In this document: positions 8,912 to 17,701 of the stretch, piece by piece
Numbering within the stretch: the first letter of the stretch is position 1
How the letters are laid out: each line of letters begins with the position of its first letter
DNA from: Bacteroidetes bacterium 2013_40CM_41_45
GTDB lineage: Bacteria; Bacteroidota; Bacteroidia; AKYH767-A; 2013-40CM-41-45
NCBI GenBank assembly: GCA_002215675.1
Contig: NGFH01000009.1
Coordinates: forward strand, 168,501-232,500
Reading direction: 5' to 3'
Length of the DNA stretch: 64,000 bases
Translations under genes and position numbers: made by a program
Notes under the pieces: model-generated
The model's input: the letters and a program-made list of their open reading frames with translations, nothing else
Database searches by the model: none
What the model was told of the DNA's origin: nothing

Positions 8912-9619
8912 CTACGGGGCTACCCATTCTATACCCTGGCTTCCTTTACCGAAATGATACGTGAGGCCTGTATTCAGGTATGAATAAGAATCATTATTCT
9001 CACTTGTAATCAGTGGATTCGTTACACCAATGCTGGAAAGATTTTCCCTGACTCCGTCAATCATATCAGAATTAGTAAAGCGGTAACCATATTCAAGATG
9101 CAAATCAAGCCGCTTGCTCAGTTTGTATTTTGCACCAAGTGCAAGCGGAATCAATGTTGCCATATTATCATTCACTTCAACCCAATCAGCTGCGTTTACT
9201 TTAAACTTAGCATCATATCCGCCCCAGCCTATTCCGGCAGCAGCATAAACGAGAAACTTGCTTTCTTTTTTCTTTGAAAAAATATCACTGAAATTAACCA
9301 CACCGCGAAGTGATACTTCATATTTAATCTTGCCCTCATAGGCGAAATAATTATCACCTACAGCCTTGTTTCCGTTAAGTGTGCCAAATGCAAACTGCGC
9401 CTGGAGCCCGAAAGTGTGCGTGAAATTTTTCGTCACATTCAATCCATATCCGAAGCCGGCAGTGAAGTTAGAATCGTTCAGTGCATTTTCCGATAAGTCG
9501 CCGCAGAAATAAGTCGGTCCGAAGTGAGCGCCAACGCTCCATGTATTGGTCTCGTTGCTTTGCGCATACAAGCTGCCTGCTAACGAAATAATAATTATTA
9601 CAAGAGTAAATTTTTTCAT
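8912..9619 (-). CDS. Outer-membrane beta-barrel protein (porin-family type)
   Basis: The 235-residue protein has a signal peptide (MKKFTLVIIIISLAGSLYAQ, cleavage after AQ at about 20). Alternating hydrophobic strands follow, such as SVGAHFGPTYFCGDLS, FGYGLNVTKNFTHTFGLQAQFAFG and LDLHLEYGYRFTNSDM, ending in LNTGLTYHFGKG. This matches the eight-stranded OmpX/OmpW-like barrels common in Bacteroidota. The C-terminus extends some ten residues past the last strand rather than ending in an aromatic. Function is unknown. A small lipoprotein gene follows it. Confidence 0.8.
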   Translation of the reverse strand: MKKFTLVIIIISLAGSLYAQSNETNTWSVGAHFGPTYFCGDLSENALNDSNFTAGFGYGLNVTKNFTHTFGLQAQFAFGTLNGNKAVGDNYFAYEGKIKYEVSLRGVVNFSDIFSKKKESKFLVYAAAGIGWGGYDAKFKVNAADWVEVNDNMATLIPLALGAKYKLSKRLDLHLEYGYRFTNSDMIDGVRENLSSIGVTNPLITSENNDSYSYLNTGLTYHFGKGSQGIEWVAP

Positions 9620-9722
9620 GGGATTATATTTTACAAGAAGACCAAAAGTATTTAAGCTTATTAATACTTGATGAATATTCTACAGCTTATACAAAATGGT
9701 AAATATTAATTATCTCTTGTCG

Positions 9723-9796
9723 TAGCGTAGGGGGGAGTCGAACCCCCGACCTCAGGGTTATGAATCCTGCGCTCTAACCATCTGAGCTACCACGCC
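9723..9796 (-). tRNA. tRNA with CAT anticodon, probably elongator tRNA-Met
   Basis: Read on the minus strand, the 74-base cloverleaf has acceptor GGCGTGG pairing with CTACGCT (G1-T72 wobble), D-arm GCTC/GAGC, anticodon loop TTCATAA, and T-arm GGGGG/CCCCC with loop TTCGACT. It lacks the initiator features (C1-A72 mismatch, three G-C pairs in the anticodon stem), so it is not tRNA-fMet. tRNA-Ile2 (lysidine-modified CAT) cannot be ruled out. The last anticodon-stem pair is A31-C39, a mismatch. CCA is not encoded. Confidence 0.93.
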
Positions 9797-9814
9797 GGAA
9801 TTTTATAAAGCGTG

Positions 9815-9846
9815 CAAACGTAATTTATTTGAAGGTTATAGCCAAA
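9815..9846 (-). promoter_or_regulatory. Bacteroidota-type promoter for the tRNA
   Basis: On the minus strand, TTTG (9846-9843) is followed after 20 bases by TACGTTTG (9822-9815), matching the TTTG / TAnnTTTG promoter of Bacteroidota. It sits 18 bases upstream of the tRNA 5' end. Confidence 0.7.
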
Positions 9847-9939
9847 AACATTTCTTATGGCGTTTGTTTAATAGTTATTCCTTCAATTATCTTGCAAGCG
9901 AATTAAATTGGATTTGAAAATACAATTTTTAAACTCCAG

Positions 9940-10824
9940 GTGAAATACTTAATCAGCTTAGTTTTTTGCTTCGCATCTTTCGGGCAGATAAAGGCACAAA
10001 ATGATTCTGTTCGTACCGATAACCTGCTTTCATTCAAAGGATATATTTCATCTATCTCCAAAAATTTTTCAAAGCAGGCAACAGCACCGTTTCATCTTAA
10101 AGGAAAAGAATATATTGAAGCAGCGGCAATAATCGGAACGACTTTAGCCCTCACAACTCTTGATGGAAAAGCTGACGATGCAGTAAAAGACCTCAGAGAC
10201 AAAAGCTCGTTTGTTCATAATGTAAGCCCGGTAGTAACAGAGTTGGGTGCAACATACGGAATAGCGGGAGTTAGCGCCCTTGCCTTAGGTGGACTTATAT
10301 TTAATAATACTGACATGGCTGAAACGGGATTGCTTGCAACACAGGCCATCATTACCTCAGGAGTTTGGGCGCAAGTCGGAAAATTTATTTCGGGCAGAGA
10401 ACGCCCGTTCCAAAGCTATGTAGGGACGCAGCTTCCGGGAGGAAAATGGTATGGCGGCTTGGTTGCAATTTCAAATCCGGATAATCTTCCGGCATCTTCT
10501 TTTAATTCATTTCCTTCAGGACATACAACAACTGCATTTGCAATAGCCACCGTATTTGCAATGAAATACAAAAACTGTAAAGCGGTTCCAGTTACCGCCT
10601 ATACACTGGCAACAATAGTTGGCGCTACAAGAATGATAGAACACAAGCACTGGTTAAGCGATGTTTTTGCCGGTGCGGTACTCGGCCATTTATGTGCAAG
10701 GCAAGTGATGAATTCATATTTAGGAGAAGGAAAAATAAGCAGCAAATCAAAAAATCATTCATCGATATTTATCTATCCCGATATGACCAATGGACTGGGC
10801 ATTACCTGCAGGATAGGGCTTTAG
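9940..10824 (+). CDS. PAP2-family phosphatase
   Basis: The start is a GTG at 9940, which gives a clean signal peptide (KYLISLVFCFASFGQIKAQ). The three motifs of PAP2 acid phosphatases are all present: K148...R155-P156 (KxxxxxxRP), PSGH at 192-195, and a third motif with R231, H237 and D241 (the usual leading Ser replaced by Thr230). His195 and His237 are the expected nucleophile and acid/base. Hydrophobic stretches around 100-140, 195-230 and 240-255 fit a membrane PAP2 protein. Likely substrates are undecaprenyl pyrophosphate or phosphatidate-type lipids; the sequence does not decide between them. Confidence 0.9.
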   Translation: MKYLISLVFCFASFGQIKAQNDSVRTDNLLSFKGYISSISKNFSKQATAPFHLKGKEYIEAAAIIGTTLALTTLDGKADDAVKDLRDKSSFVHNVSPVVTELGATYGIAGVSALALGGLIFNNTDMAETGLLATQAIITSGVWAQVGKFISGRERPFQSYVGTQLPGGKWYGGLVAISNPDNLPASSFNSFPSGHTTTAFAIATVFAMKYKNCKAVPVTAYTLATIVGATRMIEHKHWLSDVFAGAVLGHLCARQVMNSYLGEGKISSKSKNHSSIFIYPDMTNGLGITCRIGL

Positions 10825-10921
10825 ACGGCCTCTGATAATGTTATTTCTTACTAACATGTGTTTTTATGCAACCCGCCGATAATTCTTTGCATCCTATTAC
10901 AATAAATGGTTAATTAGCGTT

Positions 10922-13900
10922 ATGAATCTGCCGAGGTACATAAAAAGAATCCTTATATTATTTCTGCTCATTTTTGCATGTGAGAGCAGTAATGCGCAGA
11001 GTTACGCCAACTGGTGGTATTTCGGGCAAAATGCAGGAGTGACATTTCAGACCGGTAATCCTGTTGCTTCACCGGGAGGACAAATAAATACCGTTGAAGG
11101 AACGGCTGCCATTTCTGATGCTGCCGGTAACCGCTTATTTTATACTGAAGGTGTTCGCATCTGGAACAGAAACCATATACAGATGCCGAATGGTTCCGGG
11201 CTGATGGGAAATATCTCTTCAACACAATCGGCAGTAATTGTACAGCGCCCCGGAAGTTCCAACATATATTATGTATTTACAGTTGACGCCCAGGCAGGAG
11301 CCAACGGATTGCGATGGTCTGAAGTTGATATGAATTTGCAGGCAGGAATGGGCGATGTTACTGTGAACAAAAACATCCCCTTATACACACCAACCACCGA
11401 AAAAATATGTGCAATAAAACATTGCAACAATACTGATGTATGGGTCATCAGCCATCATTGGGGAACGAATCAATTCAGGGCGTATCTTGTAACGGCTGCT
11501 GGAATAAATCCTGTTCCGGTGGTTAGCGCTGTAGGTACCGTTCAAACCGGTTCTAATACAAATACAATCGGTTATATGAAAGTTTCTCCTGACGGCAACA
11601 AGATTGCTGTTGCTGTACGATATACCTCAGCAGGAGGTCAGCCCGGCTATGTTGAATTGGCCGACTTTAATAATGCGACAGGAGCAGTTTCCAATGCATT
11701 TGTGCTCGGTAACGCGCAGTACGCATATGGTGTTGAATTTTCTCCTAACAGTACTCTCCTGTACACCAATAGGTCGCAGGGAACAATGATTTACCAGTAT
11801 AATCTTTGTGCAGGTTCTAACGCAGCCATCAGTGCATCGCAGACCCAGGTTGGAACCTCAACATCGGGCTGGGCAGGTGGATTGCAGCTGGGGCCCAATA
11901 ATAAAATTTATATGGCGCTTTACCAGGCGCAATGGCTTGGCGTCATTAATAATCCCAATACGGTTGGTGTTGGATGTAATTATGTTGACAACGGTGTGCC
12001 GCTTGCACCCATGATGAGCACATTGGGTATTCCCAGCTTTGTGCAAAGCTATTTCAGAATTCCTCCCGCTATAAGCAGCAGCATTGATACAACGGTCAAT
12101 TGCCTTCTCGATTCTTTGTCATTCACCACGCAATACACTGCCTCATGCACAGCACCCGGAAATATAGTCACTTCTGTAGCATGGAATTTCGGTGACCCCC
12201 TTTCAGGGCCAAATAATACTTCTAACCTCCTGGCGCCCGTTCATTTATTCAGCGGCTCAGGAAATTATACGATAACGCTGATTGTTAATTATGTCTGTTA
12301 CAGCGATACAACAACCATCCAGGTTAACGTTTTAAGTTGCGGGCCAACTGTTACGCTGGCCGGCGACAGCATCTGTAATGGCACATGTACCAACCTGACC
12401 GCTATGGGTAGCGGCGGAACCCCACCCTATATGTTTACCTGGACTCCCAACATAGGAAACGGTGCAGGCCCTCACCAGGTATGCCCTACAACGACAACCC
12501 TATATTCTGTTTTAATAACCGATTCACTCGGAGATACCTCTTCAACATCTGCAACGGTTCTCGTTTATCCACTGCCTGTTCTTGCTTTGACAGAAACTGA
12601 TGTGCTGTGTAACGGAGACACTACAGGAACGGCCACCGTGAATCCCGCAGGTAATAATCCATTCACATACTCATGGAGTACCACTCCGGCCCAGGCATTA
12701 CAAACTGCAACGGGATTACCTATTGGAACTTATACTGTTACAGTTACTGACATAAACGGATGCTCACAGACGGGAAGCATCGTGGTAAACGAACCGCCTC
12801 CGTTGGTTGTTGATACCTCTACCATTAGTCCCGTATGCACCGCATGCAACGGAAGCGCAACTGCAAATCCATCCGGGGGAATAGCCCCTTATTCTTACTT
12901 GTGGAACACATTGCCTGTTCAGGCAACGCAAACCGCAACGGGACTTTGCCCCGGAGTCTATACAGTTACCGTAACTGACGCGAACGGATGCACTCAAGCG
13001 GCATCGGTCACATTGTTTGCAACTTCTGTTTCTCTTACTGTGAATATTTCTTCAGTAACCGATGCATTGTGCTACGGATATTGTAATGGTGATGCTACGG
13101 CATTTACAAACAGCGGTACGCCGGGTTATTTATATTTATGGAGCACAGTTCCGCCCCAGGTTACGGCAACAGCTTCATCGCTTTGCGCGGGTATGTATTC
13201 TGTTTCGGTTACTGATGCCAATGGATGCACCGGTACAACGGTTGCTGTTGTAAATGAACCGCAACCTGTTGTAACTACTGCTTCTAATGATGTTTCTATT
13301 TGCTTAGGGCAGAGTACTCCATTAGTTGCTTCGGCGATAGGCGGCACCCCGGGATATAATTACACATGGAACCCGGGAAATATTTCGGGTTCATCTTTAA
13401 GTGCGAGTCCTGCGTCAACCACTATTTATATTGTGAGTACAACCGATGTAAACGGATGCCTTGCTGCTGATGATAGCGTAACGGTAACCGTAAACCCGTT
13501 GCCCATTGTTTTGTTCACGCCCGATATCACCAGCGGATGTAGCCCTGTTTGTGTTTCATTCACAAATCAGACATTAAATCCCGCGTCAAGCTTTTGGGAT
13601 TTTGGCGATTTCAGTTCCTCTACAAGCACCAACCCATATCACTGCTTTAACATTCCTGGCATATACGATGTAACGCTGTATGTCACCGACAACAATGGCT
13701 GCACCGATTCTCTTACCCAGAACAATCTCATTACCGTTTACCAATGGGTCGTGGCCGATTTCATTATTACTCCACAACCGCCATATCTCACCGGAACGGT
13801 TATTTCTTTCATTGATAATTCCACAGGGGCAAGCATGTGGGTATGGAATTTCGGTGACCCGCTAAATACCACTTCTCAGCAGCAGAATCCTGAGTTCTCT

Positions 13901-14287
13901 TACGATGTGCCGGATACGTACACCGTTACGCTTATTGCGAATAATGTTAACGGCTGTCCCGACACTGTTTCGCATACTGTGCGTGTGGATGCGCCTTTTG
14001 ACTTTTTTGTTCCCGGTGCATTTACGCCCAACGGTGATAACCTCAACGAAACATTTTTACCCATGGGCATTGGCTATAATGATGCAGAGGGATATGAGCT
14101 AACCGTTTACGACCGCTGGGGAACCGTTCTTTTCAAGAGTAAAAATCCTTCTATAGGATGGGACGGGCGCTCTGCCGATGGCAGCCATATAGTTCCCCAA
14201 GGTGTTTATGTGTGGACTATTACAGTGCGTTCAATCTTCAACAACATTAAGCACACCTATGTTGGGCATGTTACGGTGGTGAAATAA
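10922..14287 (+). CDS. Giant secreted PKD/SprB-repeat protein with T9SS type B (gliding-motility C-terminal) domain
   Basis: The 1121-residue protein has a signal peptide ending near SNAQ (26). Residues about 27-375 look like a WD40/lactonase-type beta-propeller (repeats such as VSPDGNKIAVAV and FSPNSTLLYTN). A PKD-like domain follows (about 415-470, WNFGDP...HLFSGSGNYTITLIV). Next come SprB-type repeats (about 555-790), each with DVLCNGDTTGTATV-like starts and GTYTVTVTDINGC-like ends. Two more PKD domains (about 885-935 and 965-1020) precede a CHU_C domain from about 1024 (PGAFTPNGDNLNETFLP, VYDRWG, GWDGR, PQGVYVW), the type B T9SS sorting signal. Probably a surface adhesin or gliding-associated protein. 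Confidence 0.93.
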   Translation: MNLPRYIKRILILFLLIFACESSNAQSYANWWYFGQNAGVTFQTGNPVASPGGQINTVEGTAAISDAAGNRLFYTEGVRIWNRNHIQMPNGSGLMGNISSTQSAVIVQRPGSSNIYYVFTVDAQAGANGLRWSEVDMNLQAGMGDVTVNKNIPLYTPTTEKICAIKHCNNTDVWVISHHWGTNQFRAYLVTAAGINPVPVVSAVGTVQTGSNTNTIGYMKVSPDGNKIAVAVRYTSAGGQPGYVELADFNNATGAVSNAFVLGNAQYAYGVEFSPNSTLLYTNRSQGTMIYQYNLCAGSNAAISASQTQVGTSTSGWAGGLQLGPNNKIYMALYQAQWLGVINNPNTVGVGCNYVDNGVPLAPMMSTLGIPSFVQSYFRIPPAISSSIDTTVNCLLDSLSFTTQYTASCTAPGNIVTSVAWNFGDPLSGPNNTSNLLAPVHLFSGSGNYTITLIVNYVCYSDTTTIQVNVLSCGPTVTLAGDSICNGTCTNLTAMGSGGTPPYMFTWTPNIGNGAGPHQVCPTTTTLYSVLITDSLGDTSSTSATVLVYPLPVLALTETDVLCNGDTTGTATVNPAGNNPFTYSWSTTPAQALQTATGLPIGTYTVTVTDINGCSQTGSIVVNEPPPLVVDTSTISPVCTACNGSATANPSGGIAPYSYLWNTLPVQATQTATGLCPGVYTVTVTDANGCTQAASVTLFATSVSLTVNISSVTDALCYGYCNGDATAFTNSGTPGYLYLWSTVPPQVTATASSLCAGMYSVSVTDANGCTGTTVAVVNEPQPVVTTASNDVSICLGQSTPLVASAIGGTPGYNYTWNPGNISGSSLSASPASTTIYIVSTTDVNGCLAADDSVTVTVNPLPIVLFTPDITSGCSPVCVSFTNQTLNPASSFWDFGDFSSSTSTNPYHCFNIPGIYDVTLYVTDNNGCTDSLTQNNLITVYQWVVADFIITPQPPYLTGTVISFIDNSTGASMWVWNFGDPLNTTSQQQNPEFSYDVPDTYTVTLIANNVNGCPDTVSHTVRVDAPFDFFVPGAFTPNGDNLNETFLPMGIGYNDAEGYELTVYDRWGTVLFKSKNPSIGWDGRSADGSHIVPQGVYVWTITVRSIFNNIKHTYVGHVTVVK

Positions 14288-14344
14288 ATGCGGTAGCGCG
14301 TTCTAATATCGGTAATTATCCCAGCGCCCATTGAACTCATAACT

Positions 14345-15040
14345 ATGAAACAATTTTATCTTACGACCTTAGTCTTAGTATTCACTTTTAAGTATTCATT
14401 TGCTATGGGAAGACTTGCTGCAGATACAATCAAACCTCAATTCATATGTGGAGATACACTTTTAAATAAATATATAGAGTTGAATACAAAATATCCTGAT
14501 GAAGCAAGAAATAATTGTATGAGAGGAAAGGTTGAAATTGGCTTTAAGATTACATCGAGTGGAAATATAGAATCAGTAACTGTGCTTAAAAATTCTTTCA
14601 AACCACTAGACAACGAAGCTTTACGAGTAGTTTATTCCACAATTGGGAAATGGAAACCTGCAACCGTAAATGGCATTCCAATTGATTACTATTTGATGAC
14701 ACCATTTAATTTTTGGTTTGATGATTATCAATGTGATAATTTACCGAGCGGCAAAAAAAATGCTCTTCTCATTTTGGAAATCCGTGAAAAAGAAGACTTA
14801 TTATACAATGCAGGAGTAGCCAAGCTTCATAACAATGATTATACAAACGCTCTTAAAGACTTTGATGCTGCTCTCAAAATAGATCCTCTTGATCCGGATG
14901 CTCTTTATAATCGCGCTATATGCAAATTGAATTTAGGCGACAAAGAAGGGGCATGTGCCGATTTAAAAAAAGCGAAACGGTGGAGTAGTTCCAAAAGCCC
15001 GGAAGGTATTAGCAATTTATTAGACAAATACTGCAAGTAA
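14345..15040 (+). CDS. Secreted TonB C-terminal-like plus TPR protein
   Basis: The 231-residue product has an N-terminal signal sequence (to about residue 20, SFA). Residues about 45-118 resemble a TonB C-terminal domain: YPDEARNNCMRGKVEIGFKITSSGNIESVTVLKNS, then LDNEALRVVYSTIGKWKPATVNGIPI. Two TPR units follow at about 155-215 (GVAKLHNNDYTNALKDFDAALKIDP and DALYNRAICKLNLGDKEGACADLKKA). There is no N-terminal anchor followed by a Pro-rich spacer, so it is not a classical energy transducer. The combination is common in Bacteroidota and the job is unknown. Confidence 0.82.
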   Translation: MKQFYLTTLVLVFTFKYSFAMGRLAADTIKPQFICGDTLLNKYIELNTKYPDEARNNCMRGKVEIGFKITSSGNIESVTVLKNSFKPLDNEALRVVYSTIGKWKPATVNGIPIDYYLMTPFNFWFDDYQCDNLPSGKKNALLILEIREKEDLLYNAGVAKLHNNDYTNALKDFDAALKIDPLDPDALYNRAICKLNLGDKEGACADLKKAKRWSSSKSPEGISNLLDKYCK

Positions 15041-15150
15041 CTCGACATGATTGTCGATAGCGGGGGCATTCATGACAATGTCCCTACGCTGTCACACCTC
15101 AACATCATTCCGTATTTTTATCACCTCAATTTTCTGAAGACATTTTCAGC

Positions 15151-16149
15151 ATGCATAATTTTCTTTCATTCGATACACGCGGATTATATTGCCGGGCAGG
15201 CGGATTTTATCTTGACCCGCGGCTTATAGTAAATCATGCCATCATCAGTCATGCCCATTCAGACCATGCCGTTAGAGGAAACAAAAACGTTTACTGCACC
15301 GCACCGACGGCAGCATTCATGAAAAAAAAATTCGGCAGCAAGGGAGAATATCATGTAAAGGATTATGGAGCAAAGTTTAACATCGGCGAAGTGAGCATCA
15401 CCCTGTTTCCAGCGGGGCATATGCTGGGCAGCGCACAAGTGCTTATGGAATTTGAAGGAGTAAAATATCTGTACACGGGTGATTTTAAAACCGTGGCAGA
15501 CACCTCCTGCGAGCCGTTTCATTTTGTAAAAGCAGACGTGCTTTATACCGAGACCACGTTTGCAAAACCTTCATTTGCCCATCCCGACCCGGAGCAGGAA
15601 ATCAGCAAGCTGAATAATTATAGCGGAATCAATATTCTTATCGGTGCTTATTCTTTGGGAAAGGCGCAACGTATCACACAGCTTGCCGCACAGCATTGCC
15701 CCGGGAAGAAAGTTGTTGTTCATTCTGAATCGGTGCCCTTTCATAAAATTTATGAATCGTTTGGATATTCACTCGGCAACTGGGTACGGTATGAAAAAAA
15801 TTTGCTCAAAGAAAATGACAACATCATTTATGTAGTTCCTCCTTCAGTTTACTTTAAGCACGCTGATTCAAAAAAGTTTCTAAAGACTTTTGCAACAGGC
15901 TGGAAGCAATTCTACCGCAGTAATGATTTGCGTCTCACCATCAGCGACCATGCCGACTGGCGCGAACTGCATGCGTTGATTGCTTACATGAAACCCAAAA
16001 CCGTTTTCACGCTGCACGGAGACGGAAGCCGCCTGAAGAAATTTTTTGCCGGTCAGGCAATGAATGTCGTGATGCTTAACGGCAAGCAGAAGGAAGAATC
16101 AAAGCAGCATTCTCTTTCTTTATTCAGTGATGAAAATACTTTCCGCTGA
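15151..16149 (+). CDS. MBL-fold exonuclease-like protein (beta-CASP/COG1236 related)
   Basis: The 332-residue protein has a metallo-beta-lactamase motif HxHxDH at residues 34-39 (SHAHSDHA) and the further ligand segments AGHMLGSAQVLM and YTGDFK. Together with TETTFAKPSF and the late ISDHADWRELHALI, this places it with the mRNA 3'-end-processing-like MBL proteins, which in bacteria are annotated as ligase-associated DNA exonucleases. The usual partners (ATP-dependent DNA ligase, DEAH helicase) are not in the window. Its end overlaps the next gene by about 20 bases. Confidence 0.85.
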   Translation: MHNFLSFDTRGLYCRAGGFYLDPRLIVNHAIISHAHSDHAVRGNKNVYCTAPTAAFMKKKFGSKGEYHVKDYGAKFNIGEVSITLFPAGHMLGSAQVLMEFEGVKYLYTGDFKTVADTSCEPFHFVKADVLYTETTFAKPSFAHPDPEQEISKLNNYSGINILIGAYSLGKAQRITQLAAQHCPGKKVVVHSESVPFHKIYESFGYSLGNWVRYEKNLLKENDNIIYVVPPSVYFKHADSKKFLKTFATGWKQFYRSNDLRLTISDHADWRELHALIAYMKPKTVFTLHGDGSRLKKFFAGQAMNVVMLNGKQKEESKQHSLSLFSDENTFR

Positions 16150-17659
16150 ACAGCTTCGTGCCGCTGACCGCTACACCATAGAGCACGAGGCCATCGCTTC
16201 AATTGATTTAATGGAACGCGCGGCCGCTGCCTGCGTCAAATGGTTATTCAGTTCCGGACAGATCCCCCTCTTCACCCGGAGAGGGGTTAGGGGTGAGGCG
16301 ATTTTTATTTTCTGCGGTACCGGCAACAATGGGGGAGATGGCCTTGCCATTGCCCGCTTGCTGCTTGAAAAAAATATCCAGGTCAAAGTTTTCATTATAC
16401 CGCTTGGAAATAATCCCACTAAAGATTTTCTCATTAACAAAAAGCGGCTTGAAAAGCATTCAGTCAAATCCATTAAAGAAATTTCTTCTGAAAAGGAACT
16501 ACCGCCTATCAGTAGAGATACCTTGGTCATTGATGCTCTGTTCGGCACAGGTATTAGCCGCAAACCGGAAGGCCTTGCAGCTAAAACCATTGCACACATT
16601 AATAAATTATCGGCATCAGTTATTGCAATAGATATGCCATCGGGGTTATTTACTGATGTACATACACCGCACAGTGCCATAATTCATGCAACACATACAT
16701 TAAGCTTTGCAGCTCCAAAGCTTGCTTTTCTTTTCGAGGAGAATGAAAAATTTGTCGGCAGGTGGCATGCACTCGATATCGGACTGGATAAACAATTTAC
16801 AGAATCACTTCCGTCAAAAAATTTTCTAATTGAAAAAAAAGATGCGGCTTCGCTTTTTCCCGGACGGAAGAAATTCAGTCATAAAGGAATGTATGGTCAT
16901 GCACTCATTGTTGCAGGCAGTTACGGCATGATGGGTGCAGCAGTTTTATGTACACGGGCAGCGCTCCATTCAGGAACGGGTTTAGTAACAGCGTTTATAC
17001 CTAAGTGCGGATACAACATCATGCAGCGTTCCGTTCCCGAAGCAATGGTTGTATCATCGAAAGCAGAAAAATATATTTCGGGCCCGCTGCCGGAGAAAAA
17101 TTTCACCTCTGTCACCATTGGCCCGGGAATTGGAACCCCCCCGAATACAGTCCGTTGGTTAAAACATTATATGCCTGGAATAAAACAACCTCTGCTTCTC
17201 GATGCAGATGCCCTGAACATTATTTCAGAAAATAAATCGCTGCTGAAAAAAATTCCTGCAGAGGCTGTGCTCACTCCTCATCCCGGAGAATTCAGGCGTC
17301 TTGCAGGAAAAGCAAAAAACGATTTTGAAAATTTTGAGCTGCTGAAATCATTTGCAAAAAAGTACAGCGTTTACGTTGTGCTGAAGGGAGCGCATACGTG
17401 CGTTGCAACACCCGGCGGTGAAGCATACTTCAACAGTACGGGCAACCCGGGGATGGCCAAAGGCGGAAGCGGTGATGTGTTGTCGGGAATTATAGGTGCA
17501 TTGCTGGCAAGAGGAATTCCTGAGCTTCAATCATGTATTGCAGGTGTATTTATTCATGGGCTTGCAGGAGATATTGCCGCTGAAAAATTTTCTCAGGAAA
17601 GCATGACCGCTTCCGATATAATTGCCGCCCTTCCCGAAGTGTTTAAACAAATTAGTTAA
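16130..17659 (+). CDS. nnr: Bifunctional NAD(P)H-hydrate epimerase / ADP-dependent dehydratase
   Basis: This 509-residue fusion repairs hydrated NAD(P)H. I start at ATG 16130 (MKILSAEQLRAAD); an adjacent ATG at 16127 is possible. The N-terminal half is the epimerase (NnrE/YjeF_N), with FCGTGNNGGDGLAIARLL at about 61-78. The C-terminal half is the ribokinase-like dehydratase (NnrD), with HKGMYGHALIVAGSYGMMGAAVL, LLDADALN, TPHPGEFRRL and the ATP/ADP-site motif AKGGSGDVLSG. Residues 45-57, between the first helix and the FIFCGTGNN strand, are encoded by a repeat-like insertion (see 16264-16300). It overlaps the end of the MBL gene, so it is probably in the same transcript. Confidence 0.93.
   Translation: MKILSAEQLRAADRYTIEHEAIASIDLMERAAAACVKWLFSSGQIPLFTRRGVRGEAIFIFCGTGNNGGDGLAIARLLLEKNIQVKVFIIPLGNNPTKDFLINKKRLEKHSVKSIKEISSEKELPPISRDTLVIDALFGTGISRKPEGLAAKTIAHINKLSASVIAIDMPSGLFTDVHTPHSAIIHATHTLSFAAPKLAFLFEENEKFVGRWHALDIGLDKQFTESLPSKNFLIEKKDAASLFPGRKKFSHKGMYGHALIVAGSYGMMGAAVLCTRAALHSGTGLVTAFIPKCGYNIMQRSVPEAMVVSSKAEKYISGPLPEKNFTSVTIGPGIGTPPNTVRWLKHYMPGIKQPLLLDADALNIISENKSLLKKIPAEAVLTPHPGEFRRLAGKAKNDFENFELLKSFAKKYSVYVVLKGAHTCVATPGGEAYFNSTGNPGMAKGGSGDVLSGIIGALLARGIPELQSCIAGVFIHGLAGDIAAEKFSQESMTASDIIAALPEVFKQIS
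16264..16300. repeat. Heptamer/palindrome repeat inside nnr
   Basis: CCCCTCT (16265-16271) faces AGAGGGG (16280-16286), which starts three seven-base units ending at 16300 (consensus NNAGGGG). The segment is G/C-polarised, unlike the surrounding coding sequence, and encodes the in-frame peptide PLFTRRGVRGEA. Confidence 0.75.
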
Positions 17660-17664
17660 GTCTT

Positions 17665-17690
17665 CGTTATACGTTATAAGATGTAACGTA
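17665..17690. repeat. Heptamer repeat between nnr and the symporter gene
   Basis: CGTTATA occurs twice in exact tandem (17665-17678), followed by a diverged inverted copy (TGTAACG). It begins six bases after the nnr stop codon. Confidence 0.65.
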
Positions 17691-17701
17691 ATTTCTCCAC
17701 T

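Noticed and set aside
15047..15229. A 60-codon frame before the MBL gene
   Set aside because: It overlaps the MBL start in another frame and has no recognisable features.
16171..16680. A 169-codon open frame on the minus strand opposite nnr
   Set aside because: It mirrors the coding sequence of a well-recognised enzyme, has a composition typical of antisense frames and no start context.
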